Positions 11,965-18,673 of a stretch of 22,421 nt of DNA are shown here, piece after piece. Origin of the DNA: Buchnera aphidicola (Melaphis rhois) (GTDB lineage: Bacteria > Pseudomonadota > Gammaproteobacteria > Enterobacterales > Enterobacteriaceae); the NCBI RefSeq assembly GCF_005080745.1, contig NZ_CP033004.1, forward strand, positions 32,517 through 54,937. The letters run 5' to 3'. The translations under genes were made by a program, and so were the position numbers. Positions within the stretch are counted from its first letter, which is position 1, and every line of letters begins with the position of its first letter. The notes under the pieces are model-generated. The model was not told where the DNA came from. It did not search any database and worked only from the letters and a program-made list of their open reading frames with translations.

Positions 11965-11993
11965 AAAAAGGCTGGTGACTTAGAATCACCAGC
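11965..11993 (-). terminator. rplL-rpoB attenuator hairpin
   Basis: Reading the minus strand, GCTGGTGA and TCACCAGC form a perfect 8-bp stem (five G-C pairs) around a 7-base loop, followed by C, five T and CG. It lies 39 bases after the rplL stop and 186 bases before the rpoB start. E. coli has a partial terminator (attenuator) at the same place, which lets only part of the transcription from the ribosomal protein genes continue into rpoBC. A GC-rich stem standing in an otherwise A/T spacer indicates selection to keep it. Partial rather than full termination is inferred, because rpoB needs read-through or its own promoter. Confidence 0.75.
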
Positions 11994-12031
11994 GATTAAT
12001 ATATAATCTGAAGCGATAGTCTAAAATTTTT

Positions 12032-12400
12032 TTATTGAATTTCTACTTCAGCACCAGTTTCGTCTAGTATTTTTTTTAAAGATTCAGCTTCTGCTTTAGT
12101 AATATGAGTTTTTATTGTAGTTGGAGCTGATTCTACTAGATCTTTTGCTTCTTTTAGTCCTAAACCTGTAGCACTTCTAACGGATTTTATAACTGATACT
12201 TTGTTGCTACCAATAGATTTTAGTATAACATCAAACTCTGTTTTTTCTTCTATTGGTTTCGAAGTTGAATTAGATGAAGAATTTGTTGGTATTTCAGATG
12301 ATATACCAAACTTTTTTTCCATATCAGAAATTAGTTCTACAATATTCATAACTGACATTTCTGATATAGCTTCCAAAATTTGTTCTTTAGTTATAGACAT
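12032..12400 (-). CDS. rplL: 50S ribosomal protein L7/L12
   Basis: The 122 aa product (E. coli 121) is the multi-copy stalk protein that recruits translation GTPases and binds L10. The N-terminal dimerisation/L10-binding helices ([32 protein letters not shown]) and the C-terminal factor-binding domain ([34 protein letters not shown]) are well kept. The linker at about 34-52, Ala/Val-rich in E. coli, is rich in Ser, Asn, Thr and Pro here. I start at the ATG at 12400, preceded by GGGAA about 10 bases upstream; an in-frame TTG at 12415 would overlap that Shine-Dalgarno and adds residues absent from the family. It lies 67 bases downstream of rplJ. Confidence 0.97.
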   Translation of the reverse strand: MSITKEQILEAISEMSVMNIVELISDMEKKFGISSEIPTNSSSNSTSKPIEEKTEFDVILKSIGSNKVSVIKSVRSATGLGLKEAKDLVESAPTTIKTHITKAEAESLKKILDETGAEVEIQ

Positions 12401-12467
12401 GATATGTGTTCCCAATAATATTTAAAAATTAATTTTGAATATTATTTCTAAGAATATGAATTGTATT

Positions 12468-12965
12468 TTATTTGTCATCCTTCATTTTTTTTATAGAGAC
12501 AAAAGAACGCATTAGTTTTCCCATAGATGCTTCCTTTATAGTTATTATAAATCGGCTAATTGCTTCGTTATATGTTGGCATATCAGCCAATGTATTAATA
12601 TCGCATGCTAGTAATATTTTTTTTTTAAAAACAGCTCCAATGATTTTAAAATTAACATTATTGACAGAAAATTGTCTAAATAGTCGTGCAGCGCTTCTTG
12701 GATGATCTTTAGAACAACCCATTAATACTGGACCGGTTAATAATTTTTTTAGACACTCAAACTGAGTACCTTTTATACCTAGTTTTATTAAAGTATTTTT
12801 AAAAACGCCTAATTTTACACCTATTTTTCGAGCTAAGCATCGTAATTCAGTGATATCATTGACTTTCACATGTTTCGAATTAGCAATAACTATCGATAAT
12901 GACTGTTTAGTTATATTATTAATATTGGAAACAATTTCTTGTTTTTGTTGAAAATTTAATATCAT
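12468..12965 (-). CDS. rplJ: 50S ribosomal protein L10
   Basis: At 165 aa it has the E. coli length. L10 forms the base of the ribosomal stalk, binding 23S rRNA and L7/L12 dimers, and in E. coli the L10-L7/L12 complex represses translation of its own mRNA. Recognisable blocks are the N-terminal QKQEIV, the FKNTLIKLG region (E. coli VRNTLLRRA), FECLKKLLTGPVLMG, and the C-terminal LPTYEEAI-like ADMPTYNEAI with the helix that carries L12. The ATG follows AGGAG at a slightly long spacing of 11 bases. The gene contains a 10-A tract (complement of 12617-12626) encoding part of FKKKI; it is in frame here. Confidence 0.97.
   Translation of the reverse strand: MILNFQQKQEIVSNINNITKQSLSIVIANSKHVKVNDITELRCLARKIGVKLGVFKNTLIKLGIKGTQFECLKKLLTGPVLMGCSKDHPRSAARLFRQFSVNNVNFKIIGAVFKKKILLACDINTLADMPTYNEAISRFIITIKEASMGKLMRSFVSIKKMKDDK
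12617..12626 (-). repeat. In-frame 10-A tract inside rplJ
   Basis: Ten consecutive A on the coding strand encode Lys-Lys-Lys plus the first base of an Ile codon, and the reading frame stays open through them. It is as long as the tract that breaks secE, so a fraction of rplJ transcripts could be frameshifted by polymerase slippage. Confidence 0.8.
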
Positions 12966-13168
12966 TAATTTATATGCTCCTAATTTTAGTTAAAATAATT
13001 AAAATGATCTTGTTTGTATTACAAAAACTAAAATAGAAATGTTAACAATTTTATTTATATAGTTTTGCAACATTTTAATTTTTTATTTATTGAAATAATA
13101 AAAATAGTTAAATTTTTATATTTTAATATTTAGATAGTGAACAAGTATTATTTAAATTTATTTTAAAC

Positions 13169-13234
13169 TGAAAGTACCGATTATAGATATTAATTTAGAA
13201 ACGAATCTTTCATTATAAAGAATTTTTCTTTCAG
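13169..13234 (-). promoter_or_regulatory. Possible L10 leader structure upstream of rplJ
   Basis: In the 282-base rplA-rplJ spacer, reading the minus strand, CTGAAAG (complement of 13228-13234) and CTTTCAG (complement of 13169-13175) can pair over 7 bp. Inside them GATT (13204-13207) and AATC (13180-13183) can pair, leaving an asymmetric internal loop of 20 and 4 bases. E. coli has the L10-L7/L12 binding site, a kink-turn leader, in this spacer, so a counterpart is plausible. I could not confirm the kink-turn consensus, and the inner stem is short. Confidence 0.3.
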
Positions 13235-13247
13235 CGTAAAGTAAAAA

Positions 13248-13952
13248 TCAGACAATTGTTTTACCAATAGTATTTAAGTCAATATTGATGCCTACACTCA
13301 TAGTAGTAGAAATGGTTATCTTTTTAATATATAATCCTTTAGCACTCGTTGGTTTGGATTTTTTTAAAGATACTAACAAAGCATTTAAGTTATCTTTTAT
13401 TTTTTCATTTTCGAAATTAACTTTTCCTATCGAAACGTGTATTATTCCATTTTTGTCGTTCTTATAATATATTTGACCACGTTTAGCATTTTTTATTGCT
13501 GTTTCAATATCATTAGTAACTGTTCCTAATTTTGGATTAGGCATTAAATTTCTAGGCCCTAATATTGGCCCTAATTTACTCACAGTATTCATAGAATCAA
13601 TAGAAGCAATAGCAATATCAAAGTTAATACCATTAATTTGAATATCTTTTATTAGTTGATTTAATCCTACGTATTCTGCTCCACATTTTTTAGCGATATC
13701 GACGTTTTTTCCTTGTGTAAACACTGCTACTCTTATATGCTTTCCTATGCCATGAGGAAGTATTGTACTATTTCGAATATTTTGGTCTGATTTTTTAGGA
13801 TTAATACCTAAATTAATAGATACATCTATGCTTTCATTAAATTTAGAAGTTGTCATTTTTTTAAGCAATACAATGCTATTTTCAATATTGTATATTTGTT
13901 TACGATCAATTAAATTATGCATAAATTGCATTTTTTTAGTGGTTCTTTTCAT
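13248..13952 (-). CDS. rplA: 50S ribosomal protein L1
   Basis: At 234 aa it has the E. coli length. L1 binds 23S rRNA at the mobile stalk near the E site and, in E. coli, represses translation of the L11-L1 mRNA. The conserved blocks KSDQNIRNSTILPHG, RVAVFTQG, the L1 signature (LGPILGPRNLMPNPKLGTVT) and NDKNGIIHVSIGKVNF are all present, as is the C-terminal YIKKITISTTM. The ATG at 13952 immediately follows the rplK stop with no spacer, and its Shine-Dalgarno (AGGA) lies inside the end of rplK, indicating coupled translation. The N terminus differs from E. coli over about 10 residues but keeps the length. Confidence 0.97.
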   Translation of the reverse strand: MKRTTKKMQFMHNLIDRKQIYNIENSIVLLKKMTTSKFNESIDVSINLGINPKKSDQNIRNSTILPHGIGKHIRVAVFTQGKNVDIAKKCGAEYVGLNQLIKDIQINGINFDIAIASIDSMNTVSKLGPILGPRNLMPNPKLGTVTNDIETAIKNAKRGQIYYKNDKNGIIHVSIGKVNFENEKIKDNLNALLVSLKKSKPTSAKGLYIKKITISTTMSVGINIDLNTIGKTIV

Positions 13953-14384
13953 TTATTTTCCTTTTATAGTTAAACCCATAGAACAAGCTGTTCCTATAAT
14001 AGATTTAGTCATATTTTCAATGTTAGATCCTGTCATGTCAATTTCTTTTATTTTTGCAATATCTATCACTTGTTGATAAGTAATTTCTCCGACTTTATCT
14101 GTATTTGGTTTGGAAGAACCAGACTTAATTCCTGCAGCTTTCTTTAGTAAAATAGATGCTGGTGGTGTTTTAATGATAAAAGAAAATGATCGGTCTGAAT
14201 ATACAGTAATTACGGTTGGAATAGGTAATCCTTTCTCTAAATGTTTCGTTTTTTCATTAAATAATTTACAAAATTCCATGATATTCAAACCTTTTTGACC
14301 TAAAGCAGGTCCTACTGGAGGACTTGGATTAGCTGTGCCTGCTGAAACTTGTAATTTAATATAAGATTGTATTTTTTTTGACAT
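13953..14384 (-). CDS. rplK: 50S ribosomal protein L11
   Basis: The 143 aa product (E. coli 142) belongs to the GTPase-associated centre and binds 23S rRNA together with L10. The N-terminal domain contains [22 protein letters not shown] (about 19-40), with the prolines of the thiostrepton-binding face. The C-terminal rRNA-binding domain contains [19 protein letters not shown] and [24 protein letters not shown] chose the ATG at 14384, giving MSKKIQSY, because it aligns with the E. coli MAKKVQAY start and has GAAG upstream. An in-frame ATG at 14399 would add five residues (MKKTA) and has no Shine-Dalgarno. It abuts rplA. Confidence 0.95.
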   Translation of the reverse strand: MSKKIQSYIKLQVSAGTANPSPPVGPALGQKGLNIMEFCKLFNEKTKHLEKGLPIPTVITVYSDRSFSFIIKTPPASILLKKAAGIKSGSSKPNTDKVGEITYQQVIDIAKIKEIDMTGSNIENMTKSIIGTACSMGLTIKGK

Positions 14385-14449
14385 GGCAGTTTTCTTCATT
14401 AATTAAGTATGTAAGAATAAAATTACTTCTTGTTTTGTTATTAATAGTG

Positions 14450-14475
14450 TTGAATATATGTACTAATATATTCAA
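14450..14475 (-). promoter_or_regulatory. Perfect 10-bp hairpin in the nusG-rplK spacer
   Basis: TTGAATATAT (14450-14459) and ATATATTCAA (14466-14475) are perfect reverse complements around a 6-base loop. The element lies about 50-75 bases upstream of the rplK start, in its 5' untranslated region. There is no U-run on either side, so it does not look like a terminator. E. coli carries the L1 translational operator in the rplK leader; whether this hairpin is its equivalent cannot be judged from the sequence, as I do not see the L1-site consensus. Confidence 0.35.
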
Positions 14476-14580
14476 AGTAAAACATATATTTTGAATAATA
14501 GAGTGCTTTTTTAGCAATTTATAATATATCTCTTAAACTTATAGACATATAATGAACTTTAAGTACATTTGATATAAATA

Positions 14581-15126
14581 TTAATTTTTTTTTACTTGTC
14601 CAAAATCTAATTCTACAGGTGTAGATCTTCCAAATATAGAAACTGATACTTTTAATCTATTTTTTTCATAGTCTACTTGTTCTACTATTCCGTTAAAATC
14701 TAAAAATGGGCCATCGTTAACTCTTACCATTTCTCCAGGTTCGAATATTGTTTTAGGTCTAGGTTTATCTCCGATTTGCTTGAGGCGATTTAGAATAATA
14801 TTAATTTCTTTATTAGTAATGGGAGAAGGTTTATCTGGTGTACCTCCTATGAAACCTAATACGCGGGGTATATTACGAATTAAATGCCAACTAGACTCGT
14901 TCATAATCATTTGAACTAATACATATCCAGGAAAAAATTTGTATTCACTTTTTTTCCGTTTTCCAGCTTTAATTTCTACTACTTCTTCAGTTGGTACCAT
15001 TACATCTCCGAATAGCTCTTCCATATTATTTAATTTAATATGTTCACGTATTGATTGTGCGATACGTCCTTCAAAACCAGAAAATGCTTGCAATACGTAC
15101 CAGCGTTTTTTGTGGTTCTTATACAT
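14581..15126 (-). CDS. nusG: Transcription termination/antitermination protein NusG
   Basis: At 181 aa it has the same length as E. coli NusG. It binds RNA polymerase through its N-terminal domain and Rho or ribosomal S10 through its C-terminal KOW domain, coupling transcription to termination or translation. The NGN domain has [13 protein letters not shown] (about 8-20), [11 protein letters not shown] and the GFIGG block. The KOW domain (about 127-181) has [19 protein letters not shown] and [11 protein letters not shown]. The Shine-Dalgarno AGGA lies in the end of secE, and only one base separates the two genes, so secE and nusG are translationally linked as in E. coli. A 9-A run is in frame just before the stop. 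Confidence 0.98.
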   Translation of the reverse strand: MYKNHKKRWYVLQAFSGFEGRIAQSIREHIKLNNMEELFGDVMVPTEEVVEIKAGKRKKSEYKFFPGYVLVQMIMNESSWHLIRNIPRVLGFIGGTPDKPSPITNKEINIILNRLKQIGDKPRPKTIFEPGEMVRVNDGPFLDFNGIVEQVDYEKNRLKVSVSIFGRSTPVELDFGQVKKN

Positions 15127-15127
15127 A

Positions 15128-15501
15128 TTATATCCTTAAACTAGTAATGAATGATACAAGTCGAATTAAAATGTTATCTAGTCCCCATAAAATTAAAGAA
15201 ATAATGAAAGTTGTAATTATTACAATGATTGTTGTTCGAAATGTTTCGGTTAAATTAGGCCAAGTGATTTTGTAGATTTCTTGTTTAGTTTCATGAATTA
15301 AAAAAAAAATCTCTTTCCTTTATTTGTTAAAGATATTATTTTTATAGATATGCCAATTATCGATATTGTTATGATACTATGTAAAAAAATAGATAAATTA
15401 GTGTAATAGTAATGGTTTAAAAATTCTAATATTACTAATATGCTTACTCCAAACCATTTAAATGTTTCTAAGATATTAGTGTTTTTATTAATTTTGATCA
15501 T
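15128..15501 (-). CDS. secE: Protein translocase subunit SecE, frameshifted at a 10-A tract
   Basis: SecE is the small essential membrane subunit of the SecYEG channel. From the ATG at 15501 (Shine-Dalgarno AGGA) the frame runs 67 codons through two probable membrane segments (near residues 17-31 and 35-56) and stops at 15298, right after a run of ten T on the plus-strand complement. The rest continues in another frame: 56 codons from 15298 to a stop at 15128, encoding the conserved SecE C terminus with EIYKITWP, a third membrane segment, SLILWGLD and LVSFITSLR, nearly as in E. coli. One extra base in the tract (eleven instead of ten) would join both parts into 124 aa; E. coli SecE is 127. 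Each half is otherwise well conserved, so the gene is probably still functional through polymerase slippage, or the tract length is a sequencing error. True inactivation is less likely because SecE is essential. Confidence 0.85.
15300..15309 (-). repeat. Ten-base homopolymer at the secE frameshift
   Basis: Ten A on the plus strand (ten U in the secE mRNA) lie exactly where the frame changes. The upstream frame reads R-F-F-F-stop. With one additional base it would read R-F-F-F-L and continue into I-H-E-T-K. Homopolymer tracts of this length are known slippage sites in Buchnera and Blochmannia. Confidence 0.85.
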
Positions 15502-15884
15502 TTATTATCCTATAACGTTAGTTATCTAAAATAAGGTTATACTTTAAAATGATAGATTTTATTTGCTATAAATAAGTGTATAAAAATGCAAAATTAAATT
15601 TGTCATGTTTGTTTTATTAGAAGTTGTATAGTTAGGAATTCCATAATTTTATTTATATCAATAGAATTTATGATATAAATACGATATTAATAATAATGTT
15701 TTAAATATCGATAAAATTTTCACATTATCATGCAATGTTTTTGTTTTAAATACATTAATAATATTTTATCAGAAGAATGTGTGAATGTTTTAAAAGTAAA
15801 TAATATGTAAATAAAATTGAAAATGTAAACATTGCAATTTTATTTAAAATATCTTAAAAATAATTTTTTTAAAATAATATTTTA
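15502..15884. other. 383-base spacer where E. coli has tufB
   Basis: The spacer separates the last tRNA gene from secE. In E. coli tufB occupies this position (thrT-tufB-secE). I see no EF-Tu motif, no long frame and no RNA gene here, and the sequence is almost entirely A/T. A promoter for secE-nusG is expected in it, but I could not single out a convincing one. Confidence 0.6.
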
Positions 15885-15958
15885 TGCTGATACCCAGATT
15901 TAAACTGGGGACCTCACCCTTACCAAGGGTGTGCTCTCTCTAACTGAGCTATATCAGC
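15885..15958 (-). tRNA. thrT: tRNA-Thr (anticodon GGT)
   Basis: The cloverleaf is complete. The acceptor arms GCTGATA and TATCAGC pair over 7 bp; the anticodon stem CACCC/GGGTG encloses the loop TTGGTAA, with anticodon GGT reading ACC and ACT; the T arm has a CCCAG/CTGGG stem. The discriminator base is A. No CCA follows, so the tail must be added after transcription. It is the last tRNA of a four-gene cluster and corresponds to E. coli thrT. Confidence 0.96.
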
Positions 15959-15968
15959 TAAATTGTAC

Positions 15969-16040
<72 letters not shown>

Positions 16041-16082
16041 AAGATATAATATAATTATTTATATAATTTAGCATATATTTCA

Positions 16083-16164
16083 TGGTGGGAGAAGGATTCG
16101 AACCTTCGAAGTCGATGACGTCAGATTTACAGTCTGCTCCCTTTAACCACTCGGGAATCCCACC
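16083..16164 (-). tRNA. tyrU: tRNA-Tyr (anticodon GTA)
   Basis: The acceptor arms GGTGGGA and TCCCACC pair over 7 bp. The anticodon loop CTGTAAA holds GTA for tyrosine. It has the long variable arm typical of bacterial tRNA-Tyr and a GAAGG-TTCGAAT-CCTTC T arm. The discriminator is A and no CCA is encoded. It corresponds to E. coli tyrU by position. Confidence 0.96.
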
Positions 16165-16192
16165 TTTATTTTGTATATATATAACTATATTA

Positions 16193-16265
<73 letters not shown>

Positions 16266-16588
16266 TTTTATACTTAACATATTACGTATAGATTTGGTTT
16301 TATGCAATAAAAATTTAGTAATAATTTCATATTATTTCATTAATACGTTTATAGAATTGTATATTGCATAAAAATAATAAATTGAGTATCTTATATAAAT
16401 AATAGTTATTATAAAAGATGTTATTCATTTCCTATAAATTATATTCAGCTATAAATTACGTTATATTAAATATTAATTCAGATAATTCTACATTCAAGAA
16501 ATGTTTAGTTGGTATAACAAAAATTACTATTTGTAATTTGGTAATAAACTTTTTTAGATATAGTTGAAGAACACATGCATGAATTACA
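16266..16588. other. Spacer between the tRNA cluster and coaA
   Basis: This 323-base, A/T-rich region separates the leftward tRNA cluster from the rightward coaA gene, so it should hold promoters for both. I can point to one for the tRNAs (16279-16307). In the part next to coaA I looked in all three forward frames for the missing N-terminal CoaA residues and did not find them. Confidence 0.5.
16279..16307 (-). promoter_or_regulatory. Probable sigma-70 promoter of the tRNA cluster
   Basis: Reading the minus strand, TTGCAT (complement of 16302-16307) and TAATAT (complement of 16279-16284) are separated by exactly 17 bases. The -10 box ends 13 bases before the first base of tRNA-Thr(TGT), giving a very short leader, as expected for a tRNA operon. 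Matches to consensus are 3/6 and 4/6, and AT-rich DNA gives many chance matches. Confidence 0.4.
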
Positions 16589-17413
16589 ATGAAATACGTC
16601 AATTTTCATATTAATATAGATTATTTTTTCGAATGTTTATTAAAAAATATTTTATATTCTGATATAATGTATAAGAAACACTACAGATGTAACAATAAAA
16701 AGCCTTATATTATAGGAATTTCAGGAAGTGTAGCGTCTGGAAAGAGCACTATATCTAAGTGGCTAAAAATGGTATTAAGAAAATATTTCGTTTCAAAAAA
16801 TATTTCCATAGTTACTACAGATAGTTTTTTATATTCTAATAGAATTCTATATGATTTAGATTTAATGAAAAAAAAAGGATTTCCTCAAACATATAATATT
16901 AATAATTTAATAAAATTTTTAATTGATATAAAATATGGTATTAGAAATATAACAATTCCTGTATATTCTCATTTTTATCAGGATATTATTCCAAATTCTA
17001 ATATTCTTATAAAGAATACAGACATTTTTATTATAGAAGGTTTACATGTGTTAAATCCATGGTTATATGAAATAAAAACTAATGGTTGTTTTTCTTTATC
17101 AGATTTTTTTAATTTCTTAATTTATATTAATGCAGATGATTTGTTATTAAAAGAATGGTATCTTCACCGTTTTCTAAAGTTGAGATATATATCGAAGTTT
17201 TTTCCTGAATCTTTTTTTAATTACTATTCTAAAATATCTTATAAAGAGGCTATGGAAATAGCAACTCAAATATGGGAAAATACTAATTATGAAAACTTGA
17301 AAATCAATATTTTACCGACTAAAGAGTATGCAAATTTTATTATAACTAAAGGTTATAATCATAATATTGATCATATTCAATTGAGAAATAAGATTGATAT
17401 CTTATATTATTGA
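16589..17413 (+). CDS. coaA: Type I pantothenate kinase, N-terminally short
   Basis: CoaA phosphorylates pantothenate with ATP, the first step of CoA synthesis. The 274 aa product matches E. coli CoaA (316 aa) across the kinase core: PYIIGISGSVASGKST (39-54) with the Walker A lysine K52, TTDSFL (76-81), LMKKKGFP (92-99), PVYSHFYQDIIP (124-135), IIEGLHVL (148-155), RFLKLR (194-199) and NLKINILPT (236-244). Similarity starts only at YVNFHI, aligning with E. coli residues about 61-66, so about 60 N-terminal residues are absent. An in-frame TGA lies three codons upstream of the ATG, and that ATG has no good Shine-Dalgarno, so the start is uncertain. E. coli R106, involved in CoA feedback inhibition, corresponds to K57. 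A 9-A run is in frame. Its place next to the tRNA cluster matches E. coli. It is probably functional, possibly starting to decay. Confidence 0.88.
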   Translation: MKYVNFHINIDYFFECLLKNILYSDIMYKKHYRCNNKKPYIIGISGSVASGKSTISKWLKMVLRKYFVSKNISIVTTDSFLYSNRILYDLDLMKKKGFPQTYNINNLIKFLIDIKYGIRNITIPVYSHFYQDIIPNSNILIKNTDIFIIEGLHVLNPWLYEIKTNGCFSLSDFFNFLIYINADDLLLKEWYLHRFLKLRYISKFFPESFFNYYSKISYKEAMEIATQIWENTNYENLKINILPTKEYANFIITKGYNHNIDHIQLRNKIDILYY

Positions 17414-17504
17414 ATTATTTCTTTAAATAGTTGTGTTAAATTTTTAATAATATTATTGCTTTATAATTTTTTAAAGATTTTTTATTAACTTTTTAATACT
17501 TATG

Positions 17505-18515
17505 TCAACAACTTTTATTCCTAATAATTTTAACTTCTTTTTCAAGAATTATATTAAATTTTTTTTTGACTTTGTTTTGTATTAAGTCAGAAAGAACTAA
17601 TACATCTTTTGTTGTAGCTTTATGTTTATTTATCAATACCAACGCTTGTTTATTATATACTTGAGCCCCCCCGACTGAATATCCTTTTAGTCGACATTGT
17701 TCAATTAACCATCCAGCTGAAATTTTAATGTTACCATTTTCTTCAGGATAATTAGGTAGGTTTTTATATTTCAATAATAATATTTTGGCTTTTTTTTGAC
17801 TGATTATTGGATTTTTAAAAAAGCTACCAGCATTACCTATTTTTATTGGGTCAGGTAGTTTTTTCTTTCTATTATGTTTAATGTGATCAAGAATTATTTT
17901 AGCGGTTAAATTTTCGTATTTTATATTTTTTGATGTTAAATAAGAAATGTTTGGTTTCCATGCTTTTTTTATTTTAATTCCAACTGCTAAAATAATATAT
18001 TTATAATGGTTTGCATTTTTAAAAATGCTACTTCTATATTTAAACATGCAATGTTCTGCTTTTATTTTGATGCTTCTAAAATAAATTAAAGAAAATATTT
18101 CTACATAATCACATATGTCTTTAAATTCTATTCCATATGCTCCTATGTTTTGAATCGGAGCCGCTCCTACTGTTCCAGGAATAAAAGCTAAATTTTCTAA
18201 TCCGTAAATTCCTAGTTTTAATGTATATATGACTAAATCATGCCATTTTACTCCTCCTTTGGCATATATTAACCAACTTTTTTGATTTTCTGTAATTTTA
18301 ATTCCAACTATTTTATTGATACCGACGACTCCATTATAATATTTGTAAAATAAGGTATTGCTTCCTTTTCCTAGAAACAAAAAAGGAATTTTGTTATTAC
18401 ATTTTTTCCATACTTGAATAAGATCGTTTATATTTCTAATTATAACAATTTTTTTAGCGTATTCGTTAATGTTGAATGTATGAAATTTTTTTAATGAATA
18501 ATCTTTATATATCAT
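17505..18515 (-). CDS. murB: UDP-N-acetylenolpyruvoylglucosamine reductase
   Basis: MurB is the FAD/NADPH enzyme that reduces UDP-GlcNAc-enolpyruvate to UDP-MurNAc in the cytoplasm, the second committed step of peptidoglycan synthesis. The 336 aa product (E. coli 342) shows the FAD-binding LGKGSNTLF (48-56), GLENLAFIPGTVGAAPIQNIGAYG (105-128), and the catalytic residues R161 (YRSSIFK), S231 (NAGSFFKNP) and E327 (LEKEV), equivalent to E. coli R159, S229 and E325. It ends about ten residues early at the unconserved C terminus. It is convergent with coaA (91 bases between stops) and divergent from metF. E. coli birA, which overlaps the end of murB and precedes coaA, is missing. Confidence 0.97.
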   Translation of the reverse strand: MIYKDYSLKKFHTFNINEYAKKIVIIRNINDLIQVWKKCNNKIPFLFLGKGSNTLFYKYYNGVVGINKIVGIKITENQKSWLIYAKGGVKWHDLVIYTLKLGIYGLENLAFIPGTVGAAPIQNIGAYGIEFKDICDYVEIFSLIYFRSIKIKAEHCMFKYRSSIFKNANHYKYIILAVGIKIKKAWKPNISYLTSKNIKYENLTAKIILDHIKHNRKKKLPDPIKIGNAGSFFKNPIISQKKAKILLLKYKNLPNYPEENGNIKISAGWLIEQCRLKGYSVGGAQVYNKQALVLINKHKATTKDVLVLSDLIQNKVKKKFNIILEKEVKIIRNKSC

Positions 18516-18673
18516 TTTTTCTTTTTTTGTTGTTTAATATTATTTATATGTTAGTTGATTATTATTTTTAATTACAATTTATTTGAAACATATTATGAAA
18601 TTATAGTTGTATTTAGCATAATGATGTAATTTTAGTTTTATAAATTGTTCTATTTTTTAAAAGGAATTTTAAC

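Noticed and set aside
12401..12415. Upstream TTG start for rplL adding five residues
   Set aside because: The TTG overlaps the GGGAA Shine-Dalgarno of the ATG at 12400, and the added residues are absent from the L7/L12 family.
14385..14399. Upstream ATG for rplK adding MKKTA
   Set aside because: It has no Shine-Dalgarno and would exceed the family length; the ATG at 14384 aligns with the E. coli start. It remains possible and is noted in the gene entry.
16575..16592. ATG at 16575 with a GAAG upstream, ahead of coaA
   Set aside because: It opens only five codons before TGA and is in a different frame from coaA. No CoaA N-terminal residues appear in that frame.
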